The position numbers and the translations under genes are program-made. Shown in pieces: positions 51,933 to 63,806 of a stretch of 64,000 nt of DNA. The stretch comes from Cristatella mucedo. Its lineage: Eukaryota > Bryozoa > Phylactolaemata > Cristatellidae. The notes beneath the pieces were generated by a model. It searched no databases. It had not been told where the DNA came from and saw nothing but the letters and a program-made list of their open reading frames with translations. Location of the stretch: assembly GCA_009760855.2 (NCBI GenBank), contig WPIO01000051.1, positions 1,851,501 to 1,915,500 of the forward strand, given 5' to 3'. Numbering within the stretch: the stretch's first letter is position 1; every line of letters starts with the position of its first letter.

Positions 51933-54300
51933 GGCATTCCAGAGCTTTGCAGCTTCGCGTGCCTGTCAAGACCGCCAGCTATTCACCGGCGGCCGCAATG
52001 CTGGTGCTAGCTTCCGAGAAGCGAGAGCGTGGGCCTTTGCCGGTCGAGCGAACGCGAGGCGGTGGCGAGACAGCGAGCGAGCCGTGCGCGGGCTCTCACA
52101 GCACAACGTCCGAGGCCGCCGCCGAGCGCAGCCGCTCGGCATGGCCGTCTCCTTTACCGTGCTCAAGGGTACGAACATTCCAAAGGAATGGCTTCGCCGA
52201 CAGGTGAACCCTTACTGCCTCATCGAGTATAAAGGTAAGTGAGGAGGAGAGTGAGTGAAGTGGAGCATGCAGCCGCCGACTGGGCGTCGGCCCGTCGGCG
52301 GCTAACCGTATGGGGAGGCCCGCGTCGACCTGAGGCGGTCCGGCGAGAACGACGGGGCCGTCTACGGGGCCGTCTGTGGGGCCGTCGGGGCCCTCAACGG
52401 GGCAGTCGAGATTGTCGACCGCGGGGCCATCGAGAACGACGAGGCCGGACCGCCGTTGGACTACGAAGTGAGCGGCGGACCGAGCAGACGCCAGAGGGCA
52501 GACGGCGCGAACGAGCTGGAGTGAAACAGCTAGATCTCGCGCACCCTGGCGGCTGCTGCGGCTGATGCTGCGAGCGCCGCTCTGACGAATTTAGCGGGCT
52601 ACTCTTTAATTCCAACGAATTTTCCTTCTCGGAGCACCCTTCAGGTTACTATCTTGTTCCTTGTACCGCGCTGGACCTGCAGACCGCCTCGTTGCTGCGA
52701 GAGCCGGTGACTGAGGCAAATCTGATTTCTGAGGAGAAAGCGGAACATCGCGATCCTAAAGCCGTTGCGCAAACCACGAGGTCACAGCTAGCGCCAATTG
52801 GCCAATGAAGAGCCAGGTCACCCAGGATTGTAGCTACGGACGGCGGGAGGGTACAAAGCTAGCGGTCTGTCTGCTCGAGCGCGCGAGGGCGCGCTCTGGG
52901 CGATGTTTCGCATTTTTTGAGGGTCTACGATATCTTAAAATGCAAGAACTATAGCGGAAAAGTGGCGATAGATTTAAAAACCCGAGCCTAACAAAAGCTA
53001 GCCGCACACCCTAGCCCCACTGGCAGTGGTGGAGCCTGCCTGGATTATCCTATGGGGGAGGGGTGGCCAGACCCAAAAAATGTTCTTGTAGGGGGCGAGA
53101 CCCGCCATTGAAGAAAAATATTACAGAGCTCAATCGTGGTCTTTTTTCGACACGAACTGGGCTGTTGCTCATCGAAGCGAACTAAGGACATTATTTCGTC
53201 GTCGGTAATGTTCGGGTGGCGTTGGAATAGAGGGCGGCCCAGGTCGCTGCCCCGCTGGGGGGCGAGGTGTAGGGAGATGCTGCCCTGCTCTGCCACGGGC
53301 TCCGTCACAGCCTAAAAGCAGCGCCAGCGTGCAGCGCTGCGCCGCTGGTTGAGCCACCGAGCTGGAGCGGCAGCCGCCGACCCTGCTCCCCCCCCCCCGG
53401 GCCGCCGTCCGGGCTGCCGCGCCGCCTCCCTCGCGGCGATCGGTCGCGTGCGATTGTTGGGCGTGCGGTGGCCGGCGGCAGAGGCTCTGCGAAGGCCTCG
53501 CGCCCTGCGGCAGGCCATTCGGCGGCCACGGCTACTGCAGCCGCTTCGCGGTGGGGATGGCGTTGCACGCCACACTACCGTCCTTTGGCTTGAGGGCGGC
53601 GCCCCGCTGTCAGTTCAGTCGACCGCGCCGAGCTTCGGGCATGCTTGTCAAGCTCGATTCAATCTCCAGCGCACTCTCGCGGTGCGGCCGGACGCCGCGT
53701 CGGTTACCGGAAGTTTACCCTCGTTTAACCCGCGAGCGGGAGCTCGTAGCCGGTCGGTCTGCGAAAGGACTCGGTGCGCCGTCGGAAAGTCGCCGCGAGC
53801 CGCCTTCCCTGCTGCCGCGAACGAGCAGCGCTTACGCTCGAAGAAGTTCAATAGTGCAATCTCAAAACTGGCAGCGCCGCCGTAGAATAAATTAAAGGCG
53901 ACGCGAAAACGGTAGTGCGACGAATGGAGGAAAGAAAACGGCAACACACTACAGTGACTTTCGATCAATGCAGAGCTCAGAACGCTGGTCAGACCGGCTA
54001 GCTAGCGATCGGTCTGCCGGCCTGTCTATCCGTCTTCGTAAAATGACCCACTCACGATTTGTGTCTCAGTCCGTTCCCGCCCGCTCGCCGAGCCTCAAGA
54101 CTTATGCAGGCTGCCATCCAAGCCGCCATGGAATTGTGGGGGGCAGGGCTCGCCTCGACTCTTCACTCGACCCTCGACTCAAGACCACACCGCAGCTTAA
54201 AGAGTCTGCCACCTCCGGAGGAGACGTGCTTGTAATCGACTTGGCGGTAAAGGCTGAGTCAGCAAAAGGGAACAGCACAAGCTGTATTCGTTCCGCACTG
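51930..54300 (+). promoter_or_regulatory. CpG-rich region around the start of ferlin B
   Basis: CpG density is far above the rest of the window from about 51.93 to 54.3 kb, for example at 52080-52140, 52300-52560 and 53390-53560. It surrounds the first coding exon of ferlin B and the start of its first intron. I infer a CpG-island-like promoter and 5' UTR region. No TATA box at a convincing distance was found. The rest of this intron contains only open frames that look like composition artefacts. Confidence 0.45.
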
Positions 54301-57300
54301 TGGGCTCTTTTTCCACTTTTGCAGCGCGGTCTGTAGCTCGGAGTTAATCTGTGAACTTTAATAATTTGGGCTACGCGCTGGTAGTTTAGGCTGGACGCTG
54401 AGGCTATGCGCTCAGACAGTAGACAGGTTCTCGCTCTGTGCGAGGCAGGCTCCGCTGTCGTCCATCTAAGCAGACAGCATCGAAGCACTCTGCCTCTGAA
54501 TAGCGGCCCTTTATCAGCTCGTTCTACAACGTTTTGAAATAGCAGTTTTACGTACGATTCGGATGGCCGTTCGATATAGTTGCGGTACGCTGCTCTCACA
54601 GCAGATTCTCAGCCGGGTCTTTCAACCGAAATGAGACCGCATCCGATTTATTGTCCGACTAAATAGGGCAGCTGGCTTGTGGGAACTCGTCCTCAACCCT
54701 TTCAAAATGAAGGGGGGGGGGCGAGTAAAATCCACGGCTCCTGAAAGACCGGCCCCAAGCCACGCACGGCCGCGGCTCGCCCAGAGAAACGCACCGGATG
54801 CGTCCGACAAGCAGCGCCCGCGCCTCACTCGGACCTTCTCGCCGTTACGCGACAACGCCTCGTTGCAGACGTGAAGCTGCAGACGCGGGTGCTCAATGGA
54901 GCGGTCAATCCGGAGTGGAACGAGGTGAGTCGTTTCAAGCCATCGCGCCACCGTTTTTGCCGGCTCTGGCAGCTGGTGGAAAGCAATTCTAATAGCGTTA
55001 TTCACGTACGCTGGCATGCATCGCATCGACCCATGTGACTAATTGACACCGCAGCCCTTCGCATGCGGGTGAATGACTGACTGTAGTGCTAACCTGGTGC
55101 ACGGGAAAATATCGAGTAAAGATAAGCTGATTCCACAGGCATTTCTATAGTGACAGAACAGCCTTCATGGCTATCCACCCCATTCGCAGCAGGTAATGAA
55201 TGATTTTAAATGCAGGACTCAAACCAATGATCTGAGTAGTGATGTGCGAACACCTTAACCTTGGGAAAAAATCCAGGTGTGTGTGTGTGTGTGCACCCGT
55301 GTTCGTGCGCACATGCAGATACAACAAGCGTAGCCAGAAATTTTTCCAAGATGGGCCTAGCCTAGACCTTTCGTATAATTAAGGTGATCTCAAGGTCTCT
55401 GCTGAGCGACATTTCCCCAAGAAGGATACTATGCTTCACCTGCCTTCGAACAACTCATGGCTAATGGGAAAAGGTCTTTCTCAATGACCTCATGATGTCA
55501 ACTGAAGATTCTTGAATTACAAACGGCATCCATTTTCTTAGTAAACGCACAATTAGTTTTACAGAGTATTCAAGGGCTTTTAGCACCAGTGACATGTCTC
55601 GTCGTCATTTCCTTGTTCGAGGCTCGTATAGCTTAAGGCTTCAAAAAAATTCGACTTATTGTAAAGATAATTGAGAGCTTTTTTAGCGCTTCATTGAATT
55701 GAGCGTGAAAGCGCTCTCATTCTGAGCCGTAGCCCTGCTGGCAATATCAATACGTTACGCATGAGAATGTGACGGGTGATGCTGAGGAGCCGGCGATTAA
55801 TTGGGTCAGATGGTTGTCGTTGCAGTGCAAAGATGCATCGATGGCCTTGCCACACTTACACTTAACACCGGCACTTACTACACCTGCACTTGCTACACAT
55901 GCACTGTAACGGCACTTTGTCCTTCCTTTCTCCCAGTTAATATGCTGTTTGCAGGCGATTGCGATTCCATTACGGGCTCTATTCTAGAGCTACTACAACT
56001 CGTTTACTCTCCATGCCGCCGAAATAGGCCAGACAGTGTCACTGGGACACAGTCCACAAAAAGTAATACAACTACCTGCAATTCTCCAACAGAAGACATG
56101 AATTTTTTTCAAATGCAAATCTAAAACGCACAAAAAGTGCAACCAAACTGACAGATGAAAAACAATGGCTGAAAGACCCGTGACCTAGATGCAGCCACAC
56201 GTGACTTGCAGCGGGCGCCAGTTATGATGAACTTCCCTGCGCCCACCGCCAACGATGCAATGGCATGTCATGCGTAGCCCTTGTCGTAAATAGGAAAGAT
56301 GAGGAGCTTTGCTGCTTCCTTAGTTGCGCCCTTCTACCATCCGGTCCCCAATCTCGGTGGAATTCGTTTGCAGCGCGCTTCCGTACGGAATGGGCACCTT
56401 AATTAATTAGCTTACCTCAGATACTTTGGAGGCCGAGCCGTCAGTTTGTACGCTCCCAAAACCAGGAGCTTACTCCCGACTGACGTCTTGGCTGACGTCC
56501 CCTGAGTCGACGACATTTAAGCAGACGCTAAAACGCACCCTCCCCGCTTGCCGGGATTGTCCTTTCGATGAGTTCTACGCGTGCGCTTTATGCATGCTAC
56601 CAATGTGCACTTTGTCGCTAAAAATACTGGCATGCTTCCTTTACAGCATATGTAAAGTGCCTACAAAGAAATTGAGCTCTCCGAGAGTGCTATACAAAGA
56701 TATTATTAATTTTATTATTATTATTATTATTATTATTAACGGGCCGAACAGCTGCAGCTGGCACGGTTAGAGCCGGCTGCAGCTGTTCCCTCCGCCGATG
56801 CTGCTGGAGGGGGCAGTCGCGGCCTCGGCGGCGGCGAACAGGCGGAGCGAAAAAATCCTCTCACAATCGGCAGTGGCTCACTAGCAGGTGCTCACTAGGG
56901 AAAGGAGCGGAAGGTCGTGAACGAGGCTACCGCGGCACGCTTCTACAAGTCCTACCGCGACTCGTTGAATGCCCGGACGCAGCACGTAGCTGCGAGCAAG
57001 CGCTCGCAGCTACGTGCAGCAGCAACTGATAGCGAGCTAACTGAATGAGCAGGCGTGGCGTACGGCTGCTAGCCGTAGCGAGTCCTAGTATTCAGAGGTG
57101 TTGTTTCCGGTTCAGCTCTAGCTCTGCTGTCTACGTTTGACATATCTTTTCTGCTGTCGAAGGTCGAAGGCGTGCAGCAGGGTGAGCGGCGTAAGTGAAC
57201 TGCATTATAATCATTTTTCTAATTCGTAGCATGACTAAACCAAGGAAGCCACGCCGGTAAGAATTCTGACACTTTACCGCCAAGTTCTTTCTATTGAATT

Positions 57301-58994
57301 AGGCCTAGTGGAAAAAACCGTTTGCCGACGCCTCGCTACACCTGGCGATGTTGAAGCTGGGTTCGTGACGTCGCTTCCCATAGCTTCCGCCAGCACAATA
57401 GCGAGGCCGGCGTTTAGTTTCTCTGAAAAACGTAGGGCCAGCAGAGAATTCGATTACCTTCACAATATGAACTCGCGATATGGGTACCCCAGGGTAGACA
57501 ATGCAATGCTACTGGCCACTGGGCCACTGACTAGCTGTTCAACAATTAAAAAAAGATTAGCTGATTCAACAGCCTCATTTACAAAGCGGAAGGAGAGCCT
57601 TGGCGGCTGTGACCGCCGCTTGCAGTGGCGGAATTAAAGGATCTCCGACTAAAGGACTCGAATTCAAAATCTGTGCCCTGAAGAGCAAGCACCTTACCCC
57701 CAGGGCTAGGGCCCAGGGGCATACTATCTACCCCAATTCATTTATTTAGCAGCTACCAAAAACATTTCTCCTTGAGACGGGCACAGCGCGAGCACCCACG
57801 AACTCACTCTTGTTGGCAACAGCACGGCGGCCTAGCCAACCATCTTGGTCAAGCCTGCAGACCTTGCGATACGTGGTGGAAACGGTTTAAAAATCGCTGG
57901 TTTCAAACAACTTCTTGTATTTCTCGAGAAGCATCCGACAGCAGATAAGATATGCCAAACGTAGACAGCAGAAAATATGTGCTCCTTCCTTGTTAATTGT
58001 CTTTTGTGTGCTTATGCATACTGAAATGGCACATGTTGTCGTTAACAAGTTGACATACTTCCTTTCTTAACCATGCCAATAACTATGCCAATGGCGTTAG
58101 AGATTTAGTTCTCTTACTTCCCCATACAAATGATTAATTGATATTATTATGAAGAGTGTACAAATGATTGATAATATTATTAGGAGTGTAACGTTTTTCA
58201 TGCATTACAGACTCTGGAAATAGATTTGATGGGAAAACCTCTGGATCATTTTGGAGTTGTCCTTCTGTATTTAAAAGATCACAGTACATTCGGCGTCGAT
58301 CGGTAAGATCTTTTGAGCTCTTTCATACAAAACAGCTGTATGCATTGACATGCTTCTGAATTCTTACTGCATGCACCTCTTCGCACTCAAAGCGTCACAT
58401 TAGCTTTGCACTTCGTATTCTACGTGCGTTTTGAATTATGCTTAATAGTAACACGCTGCTTGTAATGCAGACTCTAAGGCTTGGTTGCTAGGGGGACCTG
58501 GGCCCCTAGAAACTGACCAGGAAGTGGCGAACCTTTATTGAACTCGTCGACATAATCCCAGGCAAGCAAATGATTAGTGGCTTTGAGGGGCCAAGCAAGG
58601 TTCCCACGGTATAATACAATACAATCCTAGCTCATTAAGCATCCTCTTTTATATAGCGACAGAAGAGCCTTTACAGTAATCACCACCTCTTGCAGTGGCT
58701 ATCGCCCACTGCAGGAATTGAACCCACGACCTCGGGACCGAGGTCGTGAAGGCAACCACCGTACCTAGTGTGCCATCGCGGCTCACCAGTATCGCTTAGC
58801 TTTAGACACAGCTGACAGCCTCTGTTCCCTAAGTGTTTTGAAGTAGCTCTGCATCCAAAGGCGCATAGAGCTGTTCTGGACGCTCGCATTTTAAAATTGC
58901 TCTGTACTGATCAAGACTTCTGAAATATCTTTTGAGGGGGAGATAACTAGATGTTTTCTAGATTCCATCGTATAGTGACTGAAAAGAAACTGGG

Positions 58995-59081
<87 letters not shown>

Positions 59082-62000
59082 TGTGTGTGTGTTAAATAAG
59101 CGGGTAGAGCTGAGTGCAATTTCGTAGTGTGCCCGTATTTCTAGTGAGCTGTTAATAGTTATCAAGATCTCTAAGACTAAATAATTGTCGGAATTCACCT
59201 CACGAAACTTGATCTTAAAGCTGACAAATGGGCTCGGTCAGTATGTTTTATTGCAGGTCACCTAATGATCTTACCATTCCGTTTTGTGTTTCCGTGTGGC
59301 TCAGGTCAGAGCTGTGAGGCTTCGTGAGCAATTTGTCTTGGGTGCAATGCAGCACGTAGCAGTATTATTATTCAATAATTTAATGTATGATAATTATTGT
59401 TATTATCCTTGGCATGAAAGCGAGAACGTGCACTAGCATGTGGGCACTAGTGCACGTTCCAGGGCTTGATAAATGACCTCGATCTTGGGCTACCTGGTGT
59501 CCAAACTTTTTATCGCTATACAAGTACGGTCCCTAAGAGTTAAAGGTCAGCCGCAAATCCCTGATATCAAGTGCCTCCATCACCAATGCTTTGCAATGAT
59601 TTAGGTCTTATATTAGTGGAAGATTTCAGAGCAAAAATTTCAAAGAGCAACATTCACCCGATTAGCCTTAAGCAAGCGGTTCCCGTTGATCTACGCTGGT
59701 CTACTTACTTTCGCAATTTAATTCTCTCCCTCTTCAGATGCAATCAACGAGAACAATCTAGACAACAATTTGCATCTATAAGTGGCAAACAGTTGCACCT
59801 GTATTTCAATCCCTCCCTGCCTTCAAGCTCACCGAACTTCCTGGCAATGCCTATTGCCGATAATCGCACTTGGACTACAACAATGTTTCTCAGATCAAAT
59901 GAAGATTTAAACCATGTTATTATCTATGGGAAAATCGATTGTTTTCAAGGAATTGGGAAGCCTTTGGGTTTTAGGGCAGAATGAGGTGCTCGCTCTTTAC
60001 GACTCAGGTCATTGGTTTGAGTTCTGCAGTGGACTCTTCTTTATTGCCCACTGCAAGCGATAGTGATAGCCGTTAAGGCTTTTCTGCCACTATTTAACGA
60101 GGTTGTTAAATCAGCTAAATATTGTTTAATGTTCAAAACGGGGTCAACCAGAATATCTTATCTAGCCACTAAACGCAGACTGGTTGTCGTGTTCCTCAGA
60201 AAAATAGATGCCCTCAGCTTTACTGTCACGTCTGTCTACTTTCAGATATGTATCAAACTTTCAGCTACGTATCATTGCCTAAATCTGGGCCAACTTAGAC
60301 TAGAATACCACAGCCAAGCAGGGCTATGGATTTTCTAATCTAAACTCGAGGAGCTCATTAATTGCAGGTCTTTCGGCCGGTGCAATTAAATGTGTATAAA
60401 ACTCTGCAGCTAGCTCTTCTGTCGTGAACGCCGTAACTGCTGCATTACATCACTTCCCGCCAACCTTCACTGGCTCCCCATCAAGAAACACATCGAATTC
60501 GTAATTTCGTCAGTCACCTTTAGGTTCCTTCATCTTTTTGTACCGGCTACCAATCTAATTACTTTCTAATCAGGCTCGCATCGTATCACCCTGTCTCCTG
60601 ACTGAAGCTGTTTAGCTTTGAATCTAACCAACCTTAAATCCTGAAGATTATGTTCCTGTTTAGTTTATATGCTCCAAAAGCCTGGGAATCACGGCCGAGT
60701 GACGCAACGACCGATATCGTCTGGCTTGACGACATTTACAGATAATCTAGCTTAGAACAGAGTTTAAAGCCACCCGTTCCTCGAAGCGATTGCTCTATCC
60801 TCGGTAACTGTCCTCTGTGCGTATTCGCCGGTTGGCGCTGAGAATTTCATCAGTAATAAATTGAACGGCTTCGCTTCCAGCACACGTATAAAAGCTCGAT
60901 CGAGAGATCAAGTTCTGTAGGTGGTCTCTCTCTCTGTGGGGGGAGGGCGGGCTGCAGAAATTTCTTTTGATCATCGTTGCTACGACGAGGCGTCACCTTT
61001 CAAGCGTTGGCCGGATAGTGGCAAGATTCGATGCGCTCCTCATCATCGCGACCGAGGCTCACCTTTCGAGAGTACAGAGCTCGAGCGGGGGGCTCGAGCT
61101 CTGTACTCTCAGCTGCTCAGCTGCCCTCCGGGTCTCTGCACGAGTCGCATAGATTGCGGCAACTGCAACGGACGGCTGCAGCGGTTCGCTGTCGAGCGTC
61201 TCGGCTCCCTCTGCATTCTCATCGCTGAGCGGCGGCGCGATAGAAACAGCTGCCCACAGTGGCATTCTCGGCAAGTCGTCTGGGCTGTTTTAAGATAGCC
61301 GCGTGGCAGTCGATGAGTAGAGCGAACGAAGGGAGACGTAACGGTAGCCCTGTCTGCTGTCGCCAATCTGCTTCGGCTGCGTTGATAGTTACCCACACAG
61401 GTGAGAGGAGGCGGCAGCCTGAGCACAGAGTCACCGGCACTGGGTCCGACACAGCCGCACTGGCTGCACCTTGAGTTGAGGTGGATGTGCGCCGGCACGT
61501 TGTAAGGGAATGGTGCCTAGTCGTCTTAAGGCTTTGCTCTTGTTCGAACGTGCGAATGCTCACAGCTTCGGGCCTTGCGATTTGGAGAGCCTCTCCTGTA
61601 CGCCGAAAAGCTTTGAGTGGTCTCTGGTTATCCCAAAAAGTTATCATGCCGCATCAAATGCTTTTTGACAGGATCATCGGCCAAGCAGCTATTCCAGTGC
61701 GAACAATTATCACGAAAAGGCAAGCCACGCTCAACCAGAACCTCGGAGATGAGTCTCAGAGGCCAACCAACGTGAGTACTGCCTATAAAGTCCTTACGGC
61801 GGTGTCCCAGTGCCTACGAATGGTAGGTAATGTGAATTAGTGACGACATTTCTCGGAGATTTAATGTAAGTCGGAAGTGCTGCATGGCGAAAATGCGGAT
61901 CAAATTGTTCATCTAGAAGCAGGTTGGTTTTTATTCTCGAGATGCAAGAGTACCTCGAGGAGCATTCTACATGTCAGTAATGACTCTGCCTTAATTCAGT

Positions 62001-63369
62001 CATCTACTTACCACTCCTTGGCCGAACGCTCGACACTTACGAAGATAGCCTTTTGCCTTTCTGAATTTTCACACTGCTATCTCACAAGCAGCCGGCGCAC
62101 AATTCACACGTGCATTCAATCAATCTGGGGTAATGAAAAGTGCTTCACACGATCATTGATGTGTTTAGTTATTCACACCCGGAGTTATGCCTGAAGTCTA
62201 GCACCAAAAGAGGTCTCAGGTCGCGGATTGATGTTCCCCTGTTTCCCAGACTCCCCTACTCATTCTACGCTTTTCTCTTCAAGTAGGAATTGCACTTTAT
62301 ATGGTGGAAAGGAGCTTCTGCTGGTAATGTTCTAACATCCGAGAGCAAAGTTTAAATCACGGAATTGAAAGAGCATGTCTGTATTTATTGCTCATTTCCT
62401 ATACCCGAGCTTGGTAACGTGCAAAATGCTTTCAGCTCCTTTGCTGCCTAAGTAGCTCAATCTTGCTATCCTACTTAAAAGTCATGGTGCGGAAAGTCAT
62501 GAGAGCCAATGGCGGTAGTTACACTGAACATCTGCATTAGATTTAACTTTGCTAGGCTTACCGATGTAAGGGTGATGTTAGGTGCTCCTACTTCACGAAG
62601 GATTCTTGATAGATTCGGATCCTGAGATCCTGGCTAATTCTTCATTTCCCAATGAAAGCGAGGTGATGGCATAGCGCTGTATGCAAGATAATTTTGCTGG
62701 ATACAAGATGATTTCGCTGGATGCAAGATGATAGCTCAAAGGCTCTTCTGATGCCATATAAATGAGGCTGTTCTATCCATGGACCTTTAACTTTTTTGTG
62801 TCGTGTCAAGTTACAGGTAAGCTGGTTCAATAGACTCATTTAGCGGCAGAAGAGCCTTAGCAGTTATCACTTCCGCTTACGGAGAGCAACACAGCGTTGC
62901 CTGCTGCAGTACTCAAACGCACACCAAAGTCGTGAACAGCGACCTCTTTACCCGTAGCCTAAGACACAGGGGCTAGTTACTGCTGTACTCTTACCGAAGT
63001 AATGAGTGGATCATAATCAACGAAACGATTATACCCTCGGAATCTCGCAAAGTGCTCGTGGTCCAGAATGATGTGTCTTGCTATTACTTGCAGGTGCTGA
63101 ATTGCGGTTCGCTCTCAGCCCCTCTCCCCGATTTCGTATTTCCGGGTTCTGCATTTTCTCAAGCTGTCGCCATTGCTTGCAGATGGTACTGTCGCTGATC
63201 GTGAGATACGAGCCACCCGGCTTCAGCAGCCGCGAGAGCCTCCTGCTTCGCTATACTTTTGAGCGGCGCAGCTACGTATCTTCACGACGGAGCAGCGTGT
63301 CCTCTCTTAACTCATCGACTTTCATCGCTCCCGTGACTGCGGCTGCGGCTACCGCTACTCCTCCCCTTG
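52141..63369 (+). CDS. Second ferlin gene, N-terminal C2A exons 1-5, 3' incomplete
   Basis: Exons 52141-52234, 54869-54924, 58211-58302, 61672-61771 and 63183-63369 join in frame (phases 1, 0, 2, 0, 1) for about 176 codons. The protein starts MAVSFTVLKGTNIPKEWLRR. It continues NPYCLIEYK, TRVLNGAVNPEWNE, TLEIDLMGKPLDHFG, YLKDHSTFGVDR and GQAAIPVRTI, ending MVLSLIVRYEPPG. This is the N-terminal C2A of ferlins, recognisable by the NPxWNE strand and the KDH..FG loop. The ATG has a good context (GGCATGG). No other ATG or stop occurs in frame for roughly 190 bases upstream. The gene is in the same orientation as ferlin A and starts about 10.5 kb after its polyA signal. Whether it is type I or type II cannot be told from C2A. 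Confidence 0.85.
55121..55270 (-). mobile_element. SINE-A copy 8, degenerate
   Basis: Antisense AAGCTGATTCCACAGGC, GACAGAACAGCCTTCATGGC and GGACTCAAACC. A short (GT)n follows at 55276-55295. It lies in ferlin B intron 2. Confidence 0.7.
56420..56745 (+). mobile_element. LINE-A related copy 10, diverged, with (TTA)n tail
   Basis: Translates to a YAPK then TDVLADVPESTTFKQTLKRTL segment similar to the LINE-A ORF end. The hairpin version is AAAGAAATTGAGCTCTCCGA, followed by ATTATTATTATT to about 56738. The greater divergence suggests an older subfamily. The preceding 55300-56420 holds no recognised feature. Confidence 0.72.
56982..57017. repeat. Perfect 16-bp inverted repeat
   Basis: The arm GCACGTAGCTGCGAGC (56982-56997) and its exact reverse complement (57002-57017) are separated by four bases. 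It lies in ferlin B intron 2, in a GC-rich patch. Confidence 0.95.
57551..57718 (-). mobile_element. SINE-A copy 9
   Basis: Antisense AGCTGATTCAACAGCCTC, GGAGAGCCTTGGCGGCTGTG and GGACTCGAATTC. It lies in ferlin B intron 2. Confidence 0.78.
57990..58195 (+). mobile_element. Possible old LINE-A 3' tail
   Basis: Weak match to the 3' UTR (GTGTGCTTATGCATACTG, TTAACCATGCC) and hairpin remnant (GAGATTTAGTTCTC), just before ferlin B exon 3. Confidence 0.45.
58626..58788 (-). mobile_element. SINE-A copy 10
   Basis: Antisense unit retaining the head palindrome (CCTCGGGACCGAGG core) and the A-box complement CCTAGTGTGCCATCGCGG. It lies in ferlin B intron 3. Confidence 0.85.
58999..59092. repeat. (GA)n then (GT)n microsatellite
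   Basis: About 80 bases of pure GA followed by a short GT run. Confidence 0.97.
59424..59459. repeat. Perfect 13-bp inverted repeat
   Basis: GAACGTGCACTAG (59424-59436) and its exact reverse complement (59447-59459) around a 10-base loop, in ferlin B intron 3. Confidence 0.93.
59970..60125 (+). mobile_element. SINE-A copy 11
   Basis: ACGACTCAGGTCATTGGTTT (degenerate B-box), GTGATAGCCGTTAAGGC, TTGTTAAATCAGCTAAAT. It lies in ferlin B intron 3. Confidence 0.75.
60385..60930 (+). mobile_element. LINE-A related copy 12, diverged and frameshifted
   Basis: Pieces of the ORF end are recognisable in shifting frames (CTGCAGCTAGCTCTTCTGTC, CACTGGCTCCCCATCAAG, GCTCCAAAAGCCTGGGAATC). A remnant of the hairpin follows (GAGAGATCAAGTTCTG). 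Confidence 0.68.
61068..61110. repeat. Perfect 19-bp inverted repeat with G5 loop
   Basis: GAGAGTACAGAGCTCGAGC (61068-61086) is followed by five G and its exact reverse complement (61092-61110). It lies in ferlin B intron 3. Confidence 0.97.
62710..62970. mobile_element. Two facing SINE-A remnants (copies 12 and 13)
   Basis: A sense body fragment (about 62725-62795: CAAAGGCTCTTCTGATGCC, AATGAGGCTGTTC) is followed by an antisense unit (62815-62970: GCAGAAGAGCCTTAGC, AAAGTCGTGAACAGC). Both are decayed. They lie in ferlin B intron 4. Confidence 0.6.
63183..63369 (+). CDS. Ferlin B exon 5: end of C2A and Ser/Arg-rich linker
   Basis: After the acceptor GCTTGCAG the exon encodes MVLSLIVRYEPPG, the last C2A strand. 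This is followed by a basic Ser-rich segment (ERRSYVSSRRSSVSSLNSS) and an Ala/Thr/Pro stretch, ending at CTTG/GTAAGG in phase 1. Ferlins have a variable disordered linker here before C2B, so lack of homology beyond EPPG is expected. The Arg-Ser clusters look like possible phosphorylation sites, which is inference only. Confidence 0.75.
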
Positions 63370-63390
63370 GTAAGGCGATGCACGAGCACG

Positions 63391-63504
63391 ATATGGCGTG
63401 GAACTACCGTACGGTACCTATGACCTATATGGCTCCTATATGACCTATGACTATATGACCTATATGACCTATGACCTATACACCTATATGGCGTGGAACT
63501 ACCG
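63391..63504. repeat. TATGACC minisatellite inside a 95-bp duplication
   Basis: The 19-base direct repeat ATATGGCGTGGAACTACCG occurs at 63391-63409 and 63486-63504. Between them are about six degenerate 9-14 base units of the TATGACCTA type. It starts 21 bases after the donor of ferlin B exon 5. Confidence 0.92.
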
Positions 63505-63806
63505 ATCGGTCTCTTGCCACCGATTTTCACTGCTTCCAGCCGACGAATGCAGGGTCTGCGGCAGCTTTATCCTTTTATTTAGATTAGCCGGGCAGGAAGC
63601 TGTCGATCCGAGTCCTCGGTTCAGAGCGACTGCATTGCTACTTCGACAGTCCGGTCGCCAGCCCGCTGTCGCCATCCATTGGCGGAATGAGTGGAGGCCA
63701 CGCTTGGAGCAGGGGATGGGTGAGCTGGGAGGCCAAAGCCCCCTGGGCTCTGCTTGAAGGCGTAGCGGCCTGGCTGCTCCAACCGAAGCCGCAGCAGCGA
63801 TTGCAG

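Noticed and set aside
52239-52565. Arg/Gly-rich open frame after ferlin B exon 1
   Set aside because: It lies in the first intron of ferlin B and its composition reflects the CpG-rich DNA. Exon 1 ends at a clear GTAAGT donor whose phase matches exon 2.
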